A DNA stretch of 64,000 nt, from contig DDFK01000002.1 of the NCBI GenBank assembly GCA_002337145.1, positions 1,088,490 to 1,152,489 of the forward strand. The letters run 5' to 3'. The notes under the pieces were generated by a model. The model saw only the letters and a list, made by a program, of their open reading frames with translations. It did not search any database and was not told where the DNA came from. This document shows, in pieces, positions 42,104-50,638 of this stretch. The stretch comes from Chitinophagaceae bacterium UBA1930. GTDB lineage: Bacteria; Bacteroidota; Bacteroidia; Chitinophagales; Chitinophagaceae. The position numbers and the translations under genes were made by a program. The stretch's first letter is position 1. Every line of letters starts with the position of its first letter.

Positions 42104-43690
42104 TTATTGATCGCTGTAAGTGTTTTCATCTGTATATGCTTCTTCATCTGCAATTACTTTGCGTTTTAAAGCAGGTGCCATTGCAAGCCCAATTAAAAAA
42201 CCGCTTACCAGCCCGCCAATATGCGCCGCATTGTCTATGCCACCAGTTAGCCCTACTACAAGGTTGTAGCCTATAAATAGTAGCGTGCTTGCCAGGAACG
42301 CTTTATTCAGTTGTTGTGCATACACTTTAAACAACAGTAGGGCAAGAAAAAAACCATACAGGCCAAATATGGCACCCGATGCACCTACGCTAACTATTGC
42401 CGCATGCCACCAGATGCTTGTACAACTGGCTATAATACCCGTAGCCAAATAAATAGTAAAATACCTGGCACGGCCCAGCAAGGGCTCTAAAAAAACACCA
42501 ACAAATAGAAGCCCTGCCATATTTGCAAAAATGTGCATTAAGCCGCCATGTAGAAATATGTTTGTTACTAACCTCCACCATTGCCCGTTAGTGGTATATG
42601 GCCCATAGTTGCCTCCCCAATGCAGCAAGTCTATGGCCTGGAATGACACAACGCCCAGTCCACAAAAAACCATGGCCAGGTACACAAGAATGTTGATGTC
42701 TATAATAATGGCTGTTGCAAAAAAATCTTTTTGTGGAATAAGAAAATTGAACAGCTCTTTTACATCTGATGTGCCCGTTTCTTTTTCTTTCGAAAACTTG
42801 GTAATGTTTGGGTCTTTTAATGGAATGCAACAGAGTAGGCCCAGAAATACCAACGCACCAATGCCTAATGATTTAAAAATCCAGCCAAATTTTTTGCCAT
42901 TCCTATTTTCAAACGGCTCGTTTACCGATGTAAATACAACAGGGTCTTGGTAACGAACCAACTTGCTTTTTTTTATGGCGGTATTGAATTTGTCGTGCTC
43001 TTCTGTATTGCCTATCCTGTCTAAATAAACAAATTTTTGAAAGTCTGTAGTGTCAAACTCGTTTTGCGATTCCCGGGCAAAGGTTTTGAATATTGCATTT
43101 TTCTCTTCTTTGCCAAGATTATTCTTTATCCGTTGAAGGTATCTTTTCCCCAGCCAGTAAGAGCATTCGTCTTTGGCGGTATCTGCTGCATTTGCAAAAA
43201 TTGGCAAAGCAATGTAGATGGAATAGGTAAGGTTTTCGTTGTTTTTTCCACTAACAACTGCGGTACTGAAAACGCCAGCGTTCGATTTGTCAATAAAATA
43301 AGTGTTAAGCGAGTAATACTTTGTTTTTTCTGCCTGCCTGTATTGTGCAATATTATCAAGTTTTGTAAGCTTGCCTGTTGCTGTATCCAAATACATCTGT
43401 GCAACAATGGTTGGTGCAGCAATTGCCAATACTGCTATGAGCTGGCAAGCAAACGAGCCATTGTCGTTTTTGAAATGCAATAATTTTATTCTTGGCCTTA
43501 ACCATAGTAGCACAGGCACACACGCAAGGCCAAAAGGCAACCAAAATGTTGGAATGTCTTCTTTTAGGGAAAGGAAATTTGATTGGATGAACAGTGCCCA
43601 GTTTAACAAACTGTACAACAAAATGAAACCAATTGCAATAAGCAGGAACGGGAGGAAGATGAGTTTGAATTTGGTTTTGAATGTTTTCAT
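42104..43690 (-). CDS. Rhomboid-family intramembrane serine protease
   Basis: This 528-residue protein is longer than a typical bacterial rhomboid. It has two N-terminal TM helices and a soluble insert (about 90-270) of unknown function, then a six-helix rhomboid core (about 310-510). The catalytic Ser is in GASGAIFGLYG and the partner His in NAAHIGGLVSGFLIG. The HGGLMHIFANM motif marks the core's second helix. The enzyme cleaves TM substrates in the bilayer. The large N-terminal domain is unusual and may recruit substrates. No partner is evident. Confidence 0.85.
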   Translation of the reverse strand: MKTFKTKFKLIFLPFLLIAIGFILLYSLLNWALFIQSNFLSLKEDIPTFWLPFGLACVPVLLWLRPRIKLLHFKNDNGSFACQLIAVLAIAAPTIVAQMYLDTATGKLTKLDNIAQYRQAEKTKYYSLNTYFIDKSNAGVFSTAVVSGKNNENLTYSIYIALPIFANAADTAKDECSYWLGKRYLQRIKNNLGKEEKNAIFKTFARESQNEFDTTDFQKFVYLDRIGNTEEHDKFNTAIKKSKLVRYQDPVVFTSVNEPFENRNGKKFGWIFKSLGIGALVFLGLLCCIPLKDPNITKFSKEKETGTSDVKELFNFLIPQKDFFATAIIIDINILVYLAMVFCGLGVVSFQAIDLLHWGGNYGPYTTNGQWWRLVTNIFLHGGLMHIFANMAGLLFVGVFLEPLLGRARYFTIYLATGIIASCTSIWWHAAIVSVGASGAIFGLYGFFLALLLFKVYAQQLNKAFLASTLLFIGYNLVVGLTGGIDNAAHIGGLVSGFLIGLAMAPALKRKVIADEEAYTDENTYSDQ

Positions 43691-43893
43691 GGGTTGCAGG
43701 GTTGTTGCGGGTTATGGGCTTGTTGTGACCATTGCTTTTTATTTTAAAAACAGATGGTGCAAATTGGTAATGCAATAATAATGGCAAGTTTTCATTTGTA
43801 ATAAAAAACTGTATTATGTTTTGTCTTAGTGGCGTGTAAAACATGTTGGAGGATGGCAATAATTGCAACCACATTATATGCTGCAAATGTTCT

Positions 43894-45201
43894 TTAAAGC
43901 TCGCTTAACTGTTTGCCCTCCAAGTTGCTGAACCTGCTGTGCTTGGCATGCCCAATAATTTGCTGTTGGTAAATGCTGTTGTGCCCAGAAAGCAGGTAGG
44001 CTACCACGCAGGCAATGGCGGCATACACGCCGCAACTGCTGCCAAAAAGTTCCATGGCCATAACGCTGCAAGCCAGCGGTGTGTTGGTGGCACCTGCAAA
44101 CACGGCCACAAAACCCATACCCGACAATAGTGCCGTGGGCAGTGGCAGAAAGTAGGAGAGAGCATTGCCCAGTGCCGCACCTATAAAAAACAGTGGCGTA
44201 ACCTCGCCACCTTTAAAGCCTGCCGATAGGGTTACGATGGTGAACAGCATTTTCAATAAAAAATCGTAAGCGGGCAGTTGCTGGTTAAATGCGGCAACAA
44301 TGGTTGGTATGCCCAGGCCAATATATTTGGTAGTGCCCATGGCCCAAACGGCAAGTGCTATAATAACGCCGCCAATTACGGGGCGTAGCGGCGGGTACTG
44401 TATGGTTGCCTTAAAAACGGAGCCTGCTTTGTGCATGGCCTTGCTAAAGCAGGCTGCACACAAACCAAATGCAATGCCTGCAATAATTGCGTAGCAAATG
44501 TTTGCCACAGACACATCGGGTATTGAACCCATAACGTATTGCGTGTGCGGTGTGTGCCAAAGTTTGGTAACAAGATTGGCAATAATGGCCGCGGCAAATG
44601 CGGGAAAAATGGCGTCGTATTTTAAACGGCCGATAAACAGTACTTCCAACCCAAAAATGGCACCGGCCAACGGTGTGCCAAACACGGAACCAAAACCGGC
44701 AGCAATGGCGGCAATGAGCAGTATCTTCCGTTCGGCAGTTGTTAGACGAAAAGGTTTGCCGAACTGGTCGGCAATGGCACCGGCCATTTGAAGGGCGGTG
44801 CCCTCCCTGCCAGCCGAGCCGCCAAACAAGTGCGTGACTAGTGTACCTATGTACACAAACGGGGCCATGCGAAAAGGAATTATTTTTTTGGGTTGCTGTA
44901 CGGTTTGTAAAAGCAGATTATTACCAGCCTGTACCGATTGGCCGTAATAATGATAAAGCAAACCAATCAGCAATCCTGCAACGGGTAGCAATGCTATTAG
45001 CCATACATGGCTTTCGCGGTAGTTGGTAACCCAGTTTAGCGACTGTAGAAACCCAGCCGATGCAGTGCCGATGCAAGCACCGATAATGGTACTGAGCAGC
45101 AGCCATTTTACAATATATGGCGTGGCAGGGTAGAGCCTGAAAAATAAACGGAACCTTGTATGGATTTTTTTGCGGGTGGAGCGTGGTTTGTTTGTTGACA
45201 T
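43894..45201 (-). CDS. CLC-family fluoride/proton antiporter (CLC-F type)
   Basis: This 435-residue transporter has about 10-12 helices. It carries GREGT at 131-135 with the gating Glu at 133, and a GNNLLL segment near 93 in place of the GSGIP chloride selectivity motif, which is the pattern of the CLC-F clade rather than chloride channels. Its function as fluoride exporter is strongly supported by the crcB-type riboswitch directly upstream (45237-45286). ATG is at 45201. The rhomboid gene starts 203 nt further along the strand and is not clearly linked. Confidence 0.85.
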   Translation of the reverse strand: MSTNKPRSTRKKIHTRFRLFFRLYPATPYIVKWLLLSTIIGACIGTASAGFLQSLNWVTNYRESHVWLIALLPVAGLLIGLLYHYYGQSVQAGNNLLLQTVQQPKKIIPFRMAPFVYIGTLVTHLFGGSAGREGTALQMAGAIADQFGKPFRLTTAERKILLIAAIAAGFGSVFGTPLAGAIFGLEVLFIGRLKYDAIFPAFAAAIIANLVTKLWHTPHTQYVMGSIPDVSVANICYAIIAGIAFGLCAACFSKAMHKAGSVFKATIQYPPLRPVIGGVIIALAVWAMGTTKYIGLGIPTIVAAFNQQLPAYDFLLKMLFTIVTLSAGFKGGEVTPLFFIGAALGNALSYFLPLPTALLSGMGFVAVFAGATNTPLACSVMAMELFGSSCGVYAAIACVVAYLLSGHNSIYQQQIIGHAKHSRFSNLEGKQLSEL

Positions 45202-45207
45202 ATTTTT

Positions 45208-45239
45208 CCTGATTAAATGCGGTTACATTTATAATCAGG
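45208..45239 (-). promoter_or_regulatory. Ribosome-site-sequestering hairpin (riboswitch expression platform)
   Basis: CCTGAT (45239-45234) pairs with ATCAGG (45213-45208), and TAAATG (45231-45226) pairs with CATTTA (45219-45214), with a 2-nt bulge and a 6-nt loop. The right arm ends 6 nt before the ATG at 45201, covering the AGGAA-like ribosome-binding region. The left arm shares CC with the aptamer pseudoknot. Confidence 0.75.
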
Positions 45240-45286
45240 CGTCATCAGCTTTTTTAGGGCGGTTCAATTAGGAAGACACCATTTCC
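45237..45286 (-). promoter_or_regulatory. Fluoride riboswitch (crcB motif)
   Basis: On the minus strand, stem 1 is GGAA/TTCC around the loop ATGGTGTC. The loop's GGTGTC pairs fully, with one G-T wobble, with GACGCC near the 3' end, forming the pseudoknot of the crcB motif. The conserved AACCGCC and CTGATGAC blocks are present in the right order and spacing. Stem P3, between AACCGC and GCTGATG, is unusually weak. The aptamer ends 35 nt before the CLC ATG. Fluoride binding should free the ribosome site and switch on translation. Confidence 0.9.
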
Positions 45287-45424
45287 TTTTGAAGTATGCG
45301 GTAAATGTAGCAATATATTTTTACGTATGCTACATGCACATTGATTTCATTTTAAATGGTTGTGGGGTTAAGCTTGTTGTTTTTTTTAAGATGGATAGCT
45401 GCCACAATGTGTGCCGCCATATTT

Positions 45425-46045
45425 TTATGGATTGGATGTTGTTGCAATGGTTCTAAAAGTGAGGTTTATACGTGGTTGCGTTACTGCTTTTGTAACGGGC
45501 AGGCAGTGCAGCCAATTGGTTTGTGTGGTGCCTTTCATTACTAGGAGGCTCCCATGTTCCAACAGTACAGGAATAGTTTCTTTGTTTTGTTTGTGCCTGA
45601 AAGAAAATTTACGTTCGGCTCCCAAACTTAGCGATGCGATGGCCCCGTTCTTTTTCAGTTCCTTTTCGGCATCGCTATGCCAGGCCATGCCTTCGCTGCC
45701 ATTGTGGTACAGGTTTAGCAGGCAGGCATTGAACTGTTCGCCACATTGTTGCTGTACCAGTTCTTTCAGTTGCAACAGTTCTGCTGTAAACGGTAGGGCC
45801 AGCTTGGTGGTGTTGGAGTAAGTATATGCAAAAGGCTGCTGGCCATACCAGGCCACTTTTCGTTTGGTGGTAATATGCTTGCCAAAAATAATGGCTTCGT
45901 CATGTTTCCATTCAATGGTGCTTAATAGGTTTGCCAAACATGCGTTGGCCGTTTGCAAAGGCATCAACGGGCCGTGGTAATGTACAGTTCCATCTTTGGG
46001 CAGCAGGTTTTTACAGGCGTCTGCCTGATTGGTGAAGAGGTTCAT
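45425..46045 (-). CDS. AlkB-like 2-oxoglutarate/Fe(II) dioxygenase
   Basis: This 206-residue protein is of the AlkB group that removes alkyl lesions from nucleic acid bases by oxidation. The Fe ligands are visible as HSD in NLYHNGSEGMAWHSDAEKEL and the distal His in LHCLPVTK. The 2-oxoglutarate-binding Arg is in RINLTFR. The YGQQPFAYTYS and SLGAERKFSFRHK segments are also family features. The ATG at 46045 removes a long extension that is probably untranslated. Without activity data it could act on DNA, RNA or protein. Confidence 0.85.
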   Translation of the reverse strand: MNLFTNQADACKNLLPKDGTVHYHGPLMPLQTANACLANLLSTIEWKHDEAIIFGKHITTKRKVAWYGQQPFAYTYSNTTKLALPFTAELLQLKELVQQQCGEQFNACLLNLYHNGSEGMAWHSDAEKELKKNGAIASLSLGAERKFSFRHKQNKETIPVLLEHGSLLVMKGTTQTNWLHCLPVTKAVTQPRINLTFRTIATTSNP

Positions 46046-46228
46046 GTTTCCATTTTTTATATGCGTTCCGCATGCAGTGCCTGTAGTACCTGAAATTTTT
46101 TTCAATGGCTTTTTGTATGGATGCACAGCATACACATGTACTTGAATTTTGTCATGCAAATATGTGCAACATGGTGCAGTTGTAAAATCCGGAACTTGCT
46201 ATGTTTATTGCATGGCAAAATGGTCTGT

Positions 46229-47404
46229 TTACGGAACCTGTATCAAATCGGTTTCGGCAATAATTTCTGTCAACGCATCGTATAGCGTATCCAGGTGCTG
46301 CTGGGTATTGAATACCTGAATGGAATAGCGGATGAGCACTTGTTGGTCTTGACGCATTACGGGTATCTCGATCCTGTATTTTTCGTAGAGCAACCTTTGT
46401 AGTTTTTCGGGCTCGCTTGTGTTGATGGGCGTGCTGCACATCTGGCCAAGAAATTCGTCTGTAATGGGGCATAGGGGTTCCGTACCCAACAGGTTGCAAA
46501 ACCGTTGATAGTTGCTTTGCGAAAGTTTACGGCAGCTTGCGGCAACTGCTGTCCAATTGTTTTCCTGCAAAAACTGTATGGCTTTGGGTATGGTTAAAAA
46601 AGCAGAAAAATCCCTGGTGCCTTGCATTTGATGATAGTCTATAAACTGCGAGCCAGAAGGGAAAGCGGCTTCGTAGCCCCAGCTAACAATTAAAGGGTCC
46701 AGCATGTGTTGCACTTCTTTTTTTGCGTAGAGAAATGAGGAGCCTTTGGGGGTGCACATCCATTTGTGGCAGGCCCCTGTGTAAAAATCGGCCTGCATGT
46801 CTGCAAGGTCCAATGGAATATGACCGGGCACATGGGCACCATCAATAATGGTGAGCAGGCCTTTGCTTTTGGCAATGGCACAAATTTCCTTTACGGGAAA
46901 TATCAATGCCGTGGCACTGGTTATTTGCCCAATGAATATGGCTTTTGTTCTGTTGGACAAACCTTTGAAGAGGTCTTCGATCATTTTTTCTTTGGATACC
47001 AATGGAAGCTGTATAGGCTGACGCACATATTTTGCATTGGCTTTTTTGCAGTAGAAATTCCAGGTGCGGTCCAATGCACCATATTCCAAATTGGTGCTTA
47101 GTATTTCATCGCCTTCATTTAATTGAAGGCTTTTTGCAATAATGTTGATGGCGTAGGAAGGGTTGGTTACATACACAACATCGTCCACATAGCAGTTGAT
47201 ATATTGTGCCAATGCCTGGCGTGACTGTTTCAAATTTTGCGGGCCGTTAACGGCAATTAATTGCACAGGCTCGCTTTCGAGTTTAAGCTGCCATGCTTGG
47301 TAGTCTTCGAAAACAGGTTTGGGGCATGAGCCAAAGGAACCGAAGTTTAAAAAAGTAATGTCGGGGTTTAACAGGAACTGCGATTGGAGGTTTGTGTTTT
47401 GCAT
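46229..47404 (-). CDS. Class V aminotransferase (isopenicillin N epimerase-like)
   Basis: This 391-residue PLP enzyme carries the class V fold. The PLP-contacting Asp-His segment is IIDGAHVPGHIPLDL, and the Schiff-base Lys is in GACHKWMCTPKGSSFLY. N-terminal FLNFGSFGSCP and C-terminal VLIRYSIQVFNT-type ends fit the CefD-like subgroup. Its substrate is unknown; CefD naming is by similarity and no beta-lactam genes are present. It is divergent from the YkgJ-like gene, with 119 nt between starts. Confidence 0.82.
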   Translation of the reverse strand: MQNTNLQSQFLLNPDITFLNFGSFGSCPKPVFEDYQAWQLKLESEPVQLIAVNGPQNLKQSRQALAQYINCYVDDVVYVTNPSYAINIIAKSLQLNEGDEILSTNLEYGALDRTWNFYCKKANAKYVRQPIQLPLVSKEKMIEDLFKGLSNRTKAIFIGQITSATALIFPVKEICAIAKSKGLLTIIDGAHVPGHIPLDLADMQADFYTGACHKWMCTPKGSSFLYAKKEVQHMLDPLIVSWGYEAAFPSGSQFIDYHQMQGTRDFSAFLTIPKAIQFLQENNWTAVAASCRKLSQSNYQRFCNLLGTEPLCPITDEFLGQMCSTPINTSEPEKLQRLLYEKYRIEIPVMRQDQQVLIRYSIQVFNTQQHLDTLYDALTEIIAETDLIQVP

Positions 47405-47523
47405 GTATCAAAAATATGTTTTTCGCTGTTATTTTTATGGATATGCCGAAGATGTACATAACCTGTTGTTTCAATAATGCCGTTTACTTATTTTCGTTTG
47501 TATTCTTCAAAGTAACTGTTATC

Positions 47524-48018
47524 ATGCAACCAATCAACTTACGTTCCTTCGCCCAAAAAGTGCGGTACCACAAGAAAAAATTCAAACGTTACCTGGGTAA
47601 GCTGGAGAAGAATGCCCCAAAAGATTTGGATAAAAATGTTGCAGCCATTGCACCGGAAGTTTGGAAAGAAATTGACTGCTTAAGCTGTGCCAATTGTTGC
47701 AAGAAAATGAGCCCTACTTTTAAGACTGCCGATATTGAAAAAATTGCCCGGCATTTTGAAATAAAACCAAAAGAGTTCAAGGAAAAATGGTTGTACCAGG
47801 ATAAGGATGGCGATTGGGTGAACCGGGTGCAGCCTTGCCAGTTCCTGGACCTGTCTACAAACATGTGTGCCATTTATGAAGTGCGGCCAGCAGACTGTGC
47901 AGGTTTCCCGCATCTTACAAGAAAGAAAATGGTTGAGTATATACATGTGCACCAACAGAATATTGAATATTGCCCCGCCACTTTTAAATTGGTGGAGAAG
48001 ATGATGGATGTGGTATAA
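47524..48018 (+). CDS. YkgJ-family cysteine cluster protein
   Basis: This 164-residue cytoplasmic protein has eight Cys residues in the YkgJ-type arrangement: CLSCANCCKKMSPTF, then CQFLDLSTNMCAIYEVRPADCAGFPH, then CPATF near the end. The family is thought to bind zinc or an iron-sulfur cluster; the function is not established. The ATG at 47524 is chosen because the longer frame crosses the intergenic promoter region. A strong terminator follows 17 nt after the stop. Confidence 0.85.
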   Translation: MQPINLRSFAQKVRYHKKKFKRYLGKLEKNAPKDLDKNVAAIAPEVWKEIDCLSCANCCKKMSPTFKTADIEKIARHFEIKPKEFKEKWLYQDKDGDWVNRVQPCQFLDLSTNMCAIYEVRPADCAGFPHLTRKKMVEYIHVHQQNIEYCPATFKLVEKMMDVV

Positions 48019-48034
48019 TAATTAAAAAATGATT

Positions 48035-48080
48035 TTCAATTAAAAAGCCTTCGATATTTATCGAAGGCTTTTTAATTGAA
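48035..48080. terminator. Bidirectional terminator between YkgJ and T9SS protein genes
   Basis: A 20-bp perfect inverted repeat (48035-48054 with 48061-48080) has a TATTTA loop. The core is AAGCCTTCGA, flanked by A-rich and T-rich arms, so it can terminate both the YkgJ gene (+) and the large T9SS gene (-). Confidence 0.9.
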
Positions 48081-48093
48081 TCGGTTTGTTGTA

Positions 48094-50514
48094 TCAGTCA
48101 ATTACAATTTTGTGTGACCATGTTTTTTGGCTATTGGATACCCGTATTGTGTAATTGCCCTTTGCTATAATAGCTGGAAGTTTTATTTGCAATTGAATCT
48201 TTTTGTCTGCATTGCCAACACTGGTTACTGTACATACATACTCTTTGTTGGAGTTATTTTGTAATACCGCATTATAATTGGCTGATGTTGGAAAATTATT
48301 GTCCAGCACTGCGGTGATAACAGCCCCTTGTACAATCTGCTTTGCATGTATTTGCATTGTTGTATTGGGAAATGGATTATTTGTTGTTCTGGAGCCCGAG
48401 TTGGATGTAACGGTACAAAGCTTAATATCAACTGTTGTAACATTGCTATAGGCAATTGCATTGCATACGGTTGAACTTACTTTCAATCTGTAATAAGTAA
48501 CTGTAGATGTCAACCCTGGCTGATAGGCTGCTTGTGTGCTACTGCTTATATCGGTCCACGGACCATTTAATGAACCTGCTATTTGCCATTGATAATTTAC
48601 TGAATAATCATTGGTGTAATGGCAGTTCTGCATCAAGCCAATTACTTCCGGTATTTGTGTATTGCTGCAAACAGTTTGTGTAATGGGTGTAATGGTTCCT
48701 GCTTCAAGTATTGGATAAACCAATGTTTCCACTTCGTTGCTGTATGCAGTATTGCTGCAGGCATCGCTTACCTTTCTTCTGTATTTTGTTGTGGTTGAAA
48801 TAGCTGCTGCGTTGTAGGTTGGTGCATCACTATTGGTGATGGCTGTCCAGTTGTTTCCGTTGGAACTTGTTTCCCAAGTGTATTGCAAACTGCCCAATCC
48901 GCCACAGGCGTTAATGATGTTTTCAATTGTGCCAGGAGAGGTGCTGGTACATATTACTTGTACCGCATCAATAAGACCAGCTTTAAGAGGGGTCGGTATA
49001 AAAGGAGATACAGTTATCTCATTGCTATATGCGATGTTATTATTGGCATCTGTTACCTTTCTTCGATAAGTTGTTGATGCAGATAAAATAGGTGTTGTAT
49101 ATGCTGCATTGGTAGCATTAAGAATGCTTGTAAAAACTCCCCCAGTATTTTTTCCTTCCCATTGATAACTTAATGGTGCCGTTCCACCAGATGCAGCGGT
49201 AGCATTGAAAAAAGTAGTTGATGAGTTGGGACAAATACTAGTGCTGTTTGTGGAAATCTTTCCACCTGCTAGCAATTGTGAGGGCGTGGTTACTAAAACA
49301 GAAACTATATTGCTTTTCCCCCATTTTACTCCACAACCTTCATCTGGTTCTGATGCTGTATGGACAAGACGCCTATAGAGTGTATTCTGCGTGATAACCA
49401 GAGGCTGGTAAGTACTACCATAATTAGCAACGGTTATCCAGGTTATTCCACCATCGATGCTTTTTTCCCAGCTATAAAAAAAATCAGCACCACCATTATG
49501 ATTCCAATCATAACCAGGTGAAATTCCTTGCTGTAAACAAAAATCAAAGGCCCAATTAAAATTACTAATTAATGGAGGCATAGTGCCAGATACAACACTA
49601 ATGGTATCAAGGTAATATGATAAAGGTGGCGTAGCAGAATATTGTGTAGGGTTTCCTGAATAGAACCCAATTGCACCACCATTGACATCAACAAGAACCG
49701 TTATTTTTATTTCATTCGAGTAGGCAATATTATTATTGGCATCTGTTACTTTTCTGCGATAAGTTGTAGATGCAGATAAGGGTGGGGTAGTGTATGAATC
49801 AGTTGTAGCATTGGTAATGTCTATAAAAGTACCAGCTGTATTCTTTTGTTGCCATTGGTATAGCAATGGGGAAATTCCCCCTGCTGCTGATATCGTGTTT
49901 TTTAATATTGATGTGCTATTTTGACTGATAGTAGCGTTAGATGCCGAAATGGTTCCTCCAGACAATGCGGGTACAACATTAATATATACCAAAGTAGAAT
50001 AACCAATCTCAAATGGACATCCCCAAGAATAACCTAATGAATATACTGCTCTTCTGTATATTGTTGATTGTGTAAGTGCCGGTGGCTGGTATGCAAGGCC
50101 AGTAACAAGGTTGTAATTGGGTGCCGGACCCAGAATATCAGACCATGTGTTACCATTGTCTGTACTTTTTTGCCAAAAATAATAATTATCGTAAGTGATG
50201 TATGAATTAACGCAACCATCGAATCCCAATCTATAATTCGAAATACCCGGTGGTATGGTTCCTGATGGAATAGTAACGGTTGATGTAAAGTATGGGAAAG
50301 GGTACACAAAGTGGATCCCGCCTGCATCTGTGTTACTGTAGGCAGTCTTTAAAGCAGTTGTTTGACCATCGGTTTTTTTTGATTGCTTCCTTTTTGCTTC
50401 CAACAATTGCAGATGCGTACTACTGCTTTCTTTTGCTTTGGCACTGTCTTTCTGTGCAAATAAAATAGGGGCAGAAAAAATAAGTAATAAAAGCCCACAA
50501 AAGAGTTTTCTCAT
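48094..50514 (-). CDS. T9SS-secreted repeat protein (paralogue 1)
   Basis: This 806-residue protein has a signal peptide (about residues 1-20) and about six Ig-like modules of 85-100 residues. Each closes with TTYRRKVTDA.NNIAYSNEI or a variant and contains a YQWQ/YTWE strand. The C-terminal region (about 700-806) resembles a T9SS sorting domain, ending GNYTIRVSNSQKTWSHKIVID, though the usual YPNP box is replaced by NPFPNT. It is predicted to be exported by the type IX system and attached to the surface. The upstream paralogue 2 (50639-53053) has the same layout. Confidence 0.75.
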   Translation of the reverse strand: MRKLFCGLLLLIFSAPILFAQKDSAKAKESSSTHLQLLEAKRKQSKKTDGQTTALKTAYSNTDAGGIHFVYPFPYFTSTVTIPSGTIPPGISNYRLGFDGCVNSYITYDNYYFWQKSTDNGNTWSDILGPAPNYNLVTGLAYQPPALTQSTIYRRAVYSLGYSWGCPFEIGYSTLVYINVVPALSGGTISASNATISQNSTSILKNTISAAGGISPLLYQWQQKNTAGTFIDITNATTDSYTTPPLSASTTYRRKVTDANNNIAYSNEIKITVLVDVNGGAIGFYSGNPTQYSATPPLSYYLDTISVVSGTMPPLISNFNWAFDFCLQQGISPGYDWNHNGGADFFYSWEKSIDGGITWITVANYGSTYQPLVITQNTLYRRLVHTASEPDEGCGVKWGKSNIVSVLVTTPSQLLAGGKISTNSTSICPNSSTTFFNATAASGGTAPLSYQWEGKNTGGVFTSILNATNAAYTTPILSASTTYRRKVTDANNNIAYSNEITVSPFIPTPLKAGLIDAVQVICTSTSPGTIENIINACGGLGSLQYTWETSSNGNNWTAITNSDAPTYNAAAISTTTKYRRKVSDACSNTAYSNEVETLVYPILEAGTITPITQTVCSNTQIPEVIGLMQNCHYTNDYSVNYQWQIAGSLNGPWTDISSSTQAAYQPGLTSTVTYYRLKVSSTVCNAIAYSNVTTVDIKLCTVTSNSGSRTTNNPFPNTTMQIHAKQIVQGAVITAVLDNNFPTSANYNAVLQNNSNKEYVCTVTSVGNADKKIQLQIKLPAIIAKGNYTIRVSNSQKTWSHKIVID

Positions 50515-50592
50515 AACTGTTTTACGAATGTGGTATTGTATTTATATTAGATTATGTATAAAATACAATTATTTATTATGATAATATGATTG

Positions 50593-50634
50593 TTTAAAAG
50601 AAGGCCAGCTTTTTAAAGCTGGCCTTCTTTTAAA
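50593..50634 (-). terminator. Terminator between the two T9SS paralogues
   Basis: This is a 20-bp perfect inverted repeat (50593-50612 with 50615-50634) with core GAAGGCCAGC/GCTGGCCTTC. It lies 5 nt after the paralogue 2 stop (50639), so the two T9SS genes are separate transcription units. Confidence 0.9.
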
Positions 50635-50638
50635 AATA

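Noticed and set aside
43894..45201. Ordinary chloride channel
   Set aside because: The GSGIP motif is missing, GREGT and GNN are present, and a fluoride riboswitch is directly upstream.
46229..47404. Beta-lactam biosynthesis gene (cefD)
   Set aside because: No partner biosynthesis genes are present, and class V aminotransferases of this type have many other roles.
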